A stretch of 64,000 nt of DNA, from NCBI GenBank assembly GCA_010015675.1, contig ML977007.1, positions 97,354 through 161,353 on the forward strand, given 5' to 3'. The stretch comes from Byssothecium circinans. Its lineage: Eukaryota > Ascomycota > Dothideomycetes > Pleosporales > Massarinaceae. Both the position numbers and the translations under genes were made by a program. How positions within the stretch are numbered: the first letter of the stretch is position 1; each line of letters starts with the position of its first letter. Under the pieces are notes generated by a model. It was not told where the DNA came from, did not search any database, and saw only the letters and a program-made list of their open reading frames with translations. This document shows positions 58,029-64,000 of the stretch, one piece after another.

Positions 58029-58904
58029 TCAAGCCTTGACTGGCCGAAATATCTCGATCGCTGGTGCGTCCGCAAAAGGCACGGCAAGAGGCTTCTCTAT
58101 GCGTAGTCTAATGTAAGATTCAACATCCAAGGAGCTGTCGAAGAACTTCTCCCGCAGCTCTTGTACGACTGTGGTGGACAGGGATTCGAGTGTCTCGAAG
58201 GAAGTGTCGGATATGGCCTGCACAAAGGTGAGCTTTAGGTTTATTGTGCCATCAGAAGTGGTGTATGGACGTTCGACACGCGAGTGAAGTATTGCTGCTA
58301 CACTTACATCGACCACGGCAGTCTCTAGCTCGGGGTATTGATCGACACGGTCTATTGAAACATTTTCAACTGCAATGTTGACGACCACGGGCTGTTTCTG
58401 GCGCCGTTCGTTTTCGTTGACACCGATAAGGCAAGGTATTCTCAGATTCCGTAGGTAGAGAACGCTTGAGAGTAAGATTAACTCGCCAGTGGAGGCAGTT
58501 GACTCTGTGTATCCAGCTCCATCTCCGAACATGCTTCCTTTAGGGTAGAATATGTCGAATTCAGTAGCAGCAAGATCCGGGGCTGTGTCATCGGTGATGG
58601 TTCTGATGATCGATATCGCTTCTCTTGTCATAATCCGCTTATGCCCTTGGATCTTGTTCCGTATCTCTTTGCTGAGCTTTCCATAGTGAACTGTGGTGTT
58701 GTCCAAGGAGTCTGCTTTGGCCGCGGTGTCAAATGATTTGGCGAGGGCTAATGTGACGCTGATGAAAGCTCGCTGCGGCTTCGGTCGGCCCCAGGCATCC
58801 ATTCCTGTATTGGCAACAACTTCAAGATTCCGCACAACAATCTTATCAGCCGCATCTGCTTCGACTGTCCTTACGGCGGCTTGCCGAACTCTTTCAGCCC
58901 GCAT
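58029..58904 (-). CDS. Tandem FolB (dihydroneopterin aldolase-like) protein
   Basis: Single exon, 291 aa from the ATG at 58904 (MRAERVRQAAVRTVEADAAD). Two FolB-type repeats follow each other. The first runs from about 20 to 120 (DKIVVRNLEVVANTGMDAWG, DNTTVHYGKLSKEI); the second from about 145 to 290 (LYLRNLRIPCLIGVNENERR, TFETLESLSTTVVQELRE, LRIEKPLAVPFADAPAIEI). This mirrors the N-terminal aldolase pair of the trifunctional fungal FOL1 protein, but no HPPK or DHPS domain follows, so it is a stand-alone version. Dihydroneopterin aldolase splits 7,8-dihydroneopterin in folate synthesis; whether this copy is active is open. A short upstream exon cannot be excluded because the frame is open to just before a TAG at the acceptor-like site near 58945. 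Confidence 0.82.
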   Translation of the reverse strand: MRAERVRQAAVRTVEADAADKIVVRNLEVVANTGMDAWGRPKPQRAFISVTLALAKSFDTAAKADSLDNTTVHYGKLSKEIRNKIQGHKRIMTREAISIIRTITDDTAPDLAATEFDIFYPKGSMFGDGAGYTESTASTGELILLSSVLYLRNLRIPCLIGVNENERRQKQPVVVNIAVENVSIDRVDQYPELETAVVDVSVAAILHSRVERPYTTSDGTINLKLTFVQAISDTSFETLESLSTTVVQELREKFFDSSLDVESYIRLRIEKPLAVPFADAPAIEIFRPVKA

Positions 58905-59413
58905 GGCGCTTTTATTGGCTGGCGGAGCAGCTGAAGACGATCTATGAGCAATAGTTTAGCTAAACTCGCCATCTCAACCAAGGCAAAGCCTACCCAAAAG
59001 TTCGACACAAAAGTAAACTCCGTCCCGAAGCAGTCGGGGGTCAGGTTCTCACTCAAGGTAGGCGGGGTTGATGAATGGGTTACTCAAATGGACTGTCAGC
59101 TCCGCAGCAAATGTGGCCGGACCGGAGAGGAGAATCCTTCAAACTCTTTCAACAATACCACCTATACGCAGCACTTCGTTCGTACGTAGAGCTTGCAGAC
59201 GTGGGTGCCGCCCTTCAGCCCTAAGAATGCCCTTCTTGCGCCTTCCCCTTTTAGGACACAAGTGGGGCTCTGCGCCCAAGCTCCCCGAATAGAAACATCG
59301 AGAAGCTCTCAACTCAAGCAGTACTTATTCGCACTCCACCATTTCTGCCTCGCCGCCGACGATACCCACCCTACAATTGATACCCCTTCCCGATATCCAC
59401 ACATACACTCAAT
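58905..59413 (+). promoter_or_regulatory. Divergent promoter of FolB protein and STI1 with STRE-like sites
   Basis: The 509 bases between two divergent starts contain two CCCCT elements (59245-59249 and 59383-59387), the yeast stress-response element recognised by Msn2/4-type factors. No clear heat-shock element was found by eye. Pyrimidine-rich DNA precedes the STI1 ATG. Function is inference. Confidence 0.3.
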
Positions 59414-61314
59414 ATGGCCGATGCGCTGAAAGCTGAGGGCAATAAGCTCTTTGCAGCGAAGAAATTCGAAGAGTCCATGTGCGTTCCCCGCAAACACGAG
59501 CTAGACGGTTCACTAACAGTATGACAGCGAGAAGTTCTCACAAGCTATTGAGCTTGAACCGTCGAATCACGTCCTATACTCGAATCGATCTGGTGCCTAT
59601 GCTTCGCTGAAAAACTACACAAAAGCGCTCGAGGATGCGAACAAGGTGGTGGAGATCAAGCCGGACTGGTCGAAAGGATGGGGACGCAAAGGCACAGCGC
59701 TACACGGAACCGGTGACCTAGGTACGACCCATGGGTAGGCGCAACTAGATGCGCATGCTAACAACACACAGTGGGAGCATCAGACGCCTTCGAGGAAGCT
59801 GTGAAACTCGATGCGAACAACGCCCAAGCAAAGTCTGGCCTCGAGTCCGTAAAGCGCGCCATCCAAGCCGAAGCAAAGGCTGATGGACTTGGAGGTGACC
59901 CCTCTGGAGGACTCGGTGGCCTCTTCAATGACCCTCAGATGTTCCAAAAGCTCGCGGCGAACCCAAAGACCGCCTCTCTCCTCGGAGACGCCGAATTCAT
60001 GAAGAAGCTCCAGCAGCTACAGAAGAACCCGAACGATGTGGGCATGGCGATGCAAGACCCGAGATTCATGCAAGTCATGAGTGTGCTTCTCGGAATCGAT
60101 ATGTCATTTGGTCAGCCACCAGAGGGGGCGCAAGCTGCTGGCGGCTCTCGGGAAGCAGAGGAGGACGTCGAGATGCCCGATGCGCCACAGTCGGCACCGA
60201 AGAAGGAGCCCGAACCTGAGCCTGAACCAGAACCTGTCGAGGAGACTGAGGAGGAGAAGGCAGCAAAAGAGGCAAAGGCTAAGGCAGACGAGGAGAAGAA
60301 GAAGGGCACAGAGTTCTACAAGAAGCGCGAATTTGATTCGGCCATCGAGCACTACACCAAGGCGTGGGAGATCCACAAGGACATCACCTACCTCACCAAC
60401 CTCGGAGCGGCGAAGTTCGAGAAGGGCGACTACCCCGGCTGCATCGAGGCCTGCCAACAGGCAGTGGAGTATGGCCGGGAGATTCTGGCCGACTTCAAGA
60501 TCATCGCAAAGGCGTTCGCCCGTATCGGTACCGCGTATGAGAAGCAAGGCGATCTCGCCAATGCCATTCTCTACTACCAGAAGGCACAGACTGAGCATCG
60601 CACCCCCGAGGTTCTTGCCAAACTCCGAGCCGCAGAAAAGGCCAAGATCATCGCAGACAGAAACGCATACATCGATCCGGAGAAGGCTGAAGAGGCTCGC
60701 GCGCTTGGAAATGCGAAGTTCAAGGAGGCGGACTGGCCTGCTGCGGTAGAGGCCTACTCAGAGTGCATCAAGCGTGCACCGGATGATGCTCGTGGCTACT
60801 CCAATCGCGCTGCTTGCTTCATCAAGCTGCTTTCATTCCCGTCGGCTATCACCGATTGCGACGAAGCCATCAAGCGGGACCCCAAGTTTGTCCGAGCCTA
60901 CTTGCGCAAGGCACAGGCGTACTTCGCCATGCGGGAGTACAGCAAGTGTATTGATGTCTGCGCCGAAGCTATGGAGGCGGATGTGGACGGTAAGAACGCT
61001 CGCGAGATCCGGGACCAGGAACAGAAGGCAATGCAAGCACAATACTCGGCCCGCGAGGGCGAGACTGAACAGCAAACTATGGAGCGCATCCAGCGTGACC
61101 CTGATGTAAGTTCAATATCACAACTTTGTGCTTTTGCAAGCACATTACTGACTCGTCACAGATTGTCGCCATTCTGCAGGACCCTGTCATGCAGAGCATC
61201 CTCCAGCAAGCCAAGGACGACCCAGCAGCTCTCCAGGACCATCTCAAGAACCCTGGCATCCGTGCAAAGGTGCAGAAGCTGGTGGCCGCTGGTGTCATTC
61301 GGATGGGCCGATAA
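59414..61314 (+). CDS. STI1: Hsp70/Hsp90-organising co-chaperone Sti1 (Hop)
   Basis: Four exons (59414-59478, 59528-59721, 59772-61105, 61162-61314) give 581 aa. The protein links Hsp70 and Hsp90 in the cytosol during client transfer. TPR1 occupies about 2-115 ([34 protein letters not shown]). DP1 is at about 139-190 ([27 protein letters not shown]). A Glu/Pro repeat ([11 protein letters not shown]) and a charged helix lead to TPR2A from 265 ([21 protein letters not shown]). TPR2B runs from about 392 ([20 protein letters not shown]). DP2 is the last exon ([18 protein letters not shown]). All domains are complete. It is convergent with the arsenite methyltransferase gene. The second and third introns are 50 and 56 bp. 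Confidence 0.97.
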
Positions 61315-61544
61315 AGGGTTTTCGCGACATGATGTGTTATGGTGTTATGCACGGTACAAAATCATAATGAACGATAGTGAGGTCCATGTTTCTTTCTTAG
61401 GTCTGTTACAGGCGTAAAATGCATAGCGTGTAGGTAGCTAGGTCAATCTGGTCCATGAATTGCTTCACTTTCATTCTGCTTGTGTCTTTTGCAAGCCGTA
61501 CTACCCGTGTGTATAGGACAACCGCAAGCCGTGACGGAGCCCAA

Positions 61545-62649
61545 TCAAGCCGACTTGACGGCAAAGATCTTGTATGAACCAGCCCACTCATTCAAGTCAA
61601 ACCCCTTAAGGCTTTTCAGATCTTGGACAACGCCGCCGTCGACCTTTGCGGTGCTGCAACATCCGCTGCTCTCTTTTTCTTCTTTCCGGGCTGGCGCGCA
61701 ACAGCTTCCATTGGTCTTCTCTGATTCAGCGGGCCCACAGCCTCCTCCGCCGCTCTTCTCCTCCTCCTTCGCAGGTCCACAACATCCACCACCACCCTCC
61801 CCCTCAGCACCCACCTCCTCCGTAACCGGCCCACAACAAACCGCCTCCACATCCACACCCCCCTCCGTCTGCGTATAAACATTCAAATTCACCCCCTCAT
61901 CCCGCACCACCAGCACCTCCCCAAACCCCGCCTCCCTCATCCACCCCTCATACTCCTCCTTCTTACTCGCGCCGCTCACGCACCCGCAGTACAGCGCGAC
62001 ATTGCTCTTGATCTCCTCGGTAAAGTCGCGCTTCGCCAGGATATCTGAAATCGCGACGCGGCCGCCGGGCTTGAGCAGTCTGTGGATCTCGGTGAAGACC
62101 TGCGGTTTGGAGGAGTGGGGGACGAGGTTTATGACGCAGTTTGAGATGATGACGTCGGCGGTGTCAGGGGGCAGGGGGATGGAGGAGATTTTGGCGGAGA
62201 GGAAGGTAGTGTTTTGGATGTTGGCGGCGTGGGCGTTACGGCGGGCTTTGGTTAGCATGTCCTGCGTTGAACGTCAACCTGTGTGCTTTTGCATGTCTTG
62301 AAGAAGCAAAGTAACAGCTTTAATGGTAGGGAATGGAAGAATATAATACCTCGTTCATATCAACACCAATAACCCTCCCCTGCTCCCCGACTTTCCGAGC
62401 TGCGAGGAAACAGTCAAAGCCAGCACCACATCCCAGATCGACAACTGTCTCGCCTTCCTTGAGGTTCGCGAGGGCGAGCGGGTTCCCGCATGAGAGGCCG
62501 AGATTGGCATCTACGGGGATGGAGGAGAGGTCCTCTGTGGAGTAGCCGAAGGCTTGGGCGACGGCGTTGCCGTAGGAGGGGTGTGAGGGCGCGAGTGCTG
62601 TTGCTGTGTAGCGGTCTGTGACGTTTTTGTAGATTGTAGTTTCGTCCAT
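61545..62649 (-). CDS. Arsenite S-adenosylmethionine methyltransferase (AS3MT/ArsM type)
   Basis: Two exons (62649-62350 and 62261-61545; 87-bp intron) give 338 aa. The enzyme methylates As(III) using SAM and thiols. Visible motifs are [13 protein letters not shown] (SAM site, about 69-81), GLSCGNP (Cys54), NCVINLVP (Cys142) and YCGCVSG (Cys192/194), matching the three As-binding Cys of the family, plus [13 protein letters not shown]. The N-terminus ([14 protein letters not shown]) is also typical. The C-terminal tail 242-302 is unusual: CCGP, CCGP, GCGP, CCAP and CCST at roughly even spacing within Gly/Glu/Lys linkers, a metallothionein-like region. No other arsenic gene lies in the window. 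It shares a divergent 570-bp spacer with the bZIP gene. Confidence 0.93.
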
Positions 62650-63220
62650 TGTGGGTGATTGTGAGTTGTGTGGTAAGTAGAAGGGGGTGGGCTTGAGTGT
62701 AGTTGGAATGAGGAATTGAGTTTGGACTTGGAAGGTGAGGACTATGCTGCGGTATCCAGGCCCTTTATATATACCACACCTTCCCGTTCGATATGTCATC
62801 GGCCAACGAGCATTGATATGTCACCGCTGTCCTTGTTGCCTCTTTCACCTCTTCTACCATTTTCTTTCTGTTCTGTTATACGACTTCCTCCGCTAATTCG
62901 GTGTCTGACGTGATGTGCTATACGTGAAGGTCTGGGCAAAGCGTACCGATTCGTTCCGATGGTTCCGATTCCCCGCTTTCACCGACCCTACACTCGATGG
63001 CCAATCATAGCGCAAGCGCATCGATATGTCACCGTCACGTGATTGTAACCCGCACTTCAAACGCGCAACGTCTCATGCCCCCAGATTTTCTATATCGCAC
63101 GCGTGAGGTCGTTCACAACTCCTTCAATTTTTCTTCTCCTCTTCAATCTAGCGATCTAGCAAGCAATATAACAATCTCGTCTCGTCTACCACTCAGCTAT
63201 ACAACCAAAATCTATACAAG
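62650..63220. other. Divergent intergenic region
   Basis: 570 bases between the starts of the arsenite methyltransferase and the bZIP gene; contains both promoters. No other element is recognised. Confidence 0.45.
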
Positions 63221-64000
63221 ATGGCCCCGTCATCGTTGTCCCCCACCTCATCCTCATCTTCATCCTCCCTCCTCTCCCCAACCTCCTCCCCAACATCCTC
63301 CTCGTCAATGGAAATGGAACCACACTTTCTCTCCCTTCCCCCGCGCCGCAAACCCCGCGTCTCGGCCGAACACACACTGAACCGCGTGCGCGAAAACCAG
63401 CGCCGCCACCGCGCGAGGAGGAAGGACTACATCGCGACTCTGGAGGAGAAACTCGCGGATACGGAACGCCAGTTGGCAGAAGCGCGGGCTGAGATAGAAG
63501 TGCTGAGACGGGAGAGGGAGACTGCAGTTGGGGTTGTGAGACCTGTGTTTTGCGACCATGAGGATGGGGATGGGGGAGGAGGTGTGATGGGCGAGGCGAG
63601 GAAGGATAGTTTGATGGAGGATGATAGCGACGGCGATGGCGATATTGGAGGGTTTGAAGACGGACGCGATGAAGAAATGACCGTCATTTCCCCACAAACA
63701 CCACCAGACCTGACACCCTTCCTCACCGCCGACGAAATCCTCACAATCGACAACCTCCCCTCCCGCATCCCCATCGAAACCCTCTCCACCGGCCCCCCAC
63801 CCTGCTGCGAAGACGTTCCTTCCTCAACCACCACACCCCCTTCCCTATCCTCATCTCCCAGCTCACCATCGCCCGAATGCTCCTCCTGCCACGAGCGCCC
63901 GGCCCCGCTGCCCACGGAAAGCACAACGCTATGCGCACAGGCGTACGCTATGATTCAGCAGCAGAACTTCAGGGGGATCGATGCGTCGACGATTAGGTTG
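63221..64000 (+). CDS. bZIP transcription factor, N-terminal part
   Basis: The frame opens at the ATG at 63221 and runs 260 codons to the right edge without a stop, so the gene is truncated by the window. Residues 1-30 are Ser/Pro/Thr-rich. The basic region is at about 50-70 (NRVRENQRRHRARRKDY, with the N-x7-R core), followed by a leucine-zipper-like helix (IATLEEKLADTERQLAEARA). Then come an acidic stretch and a Ser/Pro-rich stretch, and a Cys-containing block (CSSCHERPAP) with LCAQAYAMIQQQNFRGID, a C-terminal feature shared by a set of uncharacterised fungal bZIP proteins. It is nuclear by class. Target genes are unknown; the divergent arsenite methyltransferase gene is a neighbour only. 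Confidence 0.9.
   Translation, partial: MAPSSLSPTSSSSSSSLLSPTSSPTSSSSMEMEPHFLSLPPRRKPRVSAEHTLNRVRENQRRHRARRKDYIATLEEKLADTERQLAEARAEIEVLRRERETAVGVVRPVFCDHEDGDGGGGVMGEARKDSLMEDDSDGDGDIGGFEDGRDEEMTVISPQTPPDLTPFLTADEILTIDNLPSRIPIETLSTGPPPCCEDVPSSTTTPPSLSSSPSSPSPECSSCHERPAPLPTESTTLCAQAYAMIQQQNFRGIDASTIRL

Overview
The window comes from a filamentous ascomycete genome. Protein-coding genes are split by many short GT-AG introns (mostly 45-90 bp, with CTAAC/CTGAC-like branch sites). The gene content is fungal: HMG-CoA reductase, a tricalbin, a Srk1/Rck2-type kinase, fungal UGP1, a Zn2Cys6 regulator and a HET-domain gene. A DDE transposon is disabled only by TAA/TAG codons, the usual footprint of RIP. 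Protein styles such as DUF7514, DUF3605 and NLP suggest a dothideomycete-like plant-associated fungus; this last step is inference.

Left part (1-25 kb): a HET gene running off the left edge; a secreted LPMO-like protein with a repeat-rich tail; U2AF small subunit; a tail-anchored protein; a DUF3605 (GlcNAc-induced) protein; four-exon HMG-CoA reductase; a possible small Cys protein; a disordered protein with an RVxF motif; a mitochondrial NDUFAF3-like complex I assembly factor; a protein with a CHD1-like helical C-terminal domain; and a four-exon stress MAPK-activated kinase on the minus strand.

Middle part (25-45 kb): accessory in character, gene-poor and rich in decay. It holds a broken polyketide synthase dehydratase domain, a five-exon seven-membrane-segment protein, a secreted NLP (NPP1) protein, a RIP-damaged pogo/Fot-like element with perfect 43-bp inverted repeats and TA duplication, an intronless secreted GH3 enzyme, and a Zn2Cys6 transcription factor.

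Right part (45-64 kb): a return to dense housekeeping genes. These are a five-exon tricalbin (1514 aa), a DUF7514 protein, UGP1 (UDP-glucose synthesis), a tandem FolB protein, STI1 (Hsp90/Hsp70 co-chaperone), a two-exon arsenite methyltransferase with a Cys-rich tail, and the start of a bZIP regulator at the right edge. A 32-bp minisatellite lies at 51.3-51.6 kb.

No rRNA, complete tRNA or CRISPR array was found. I found no clearly new multi-gene system. The most unusual points are the Cys-repeat tail on the arsenite methyltransferase, two in-frame start options for UGP1, the small CHCT-like protein, and the transposon whose ends are intact while its gene is dead.
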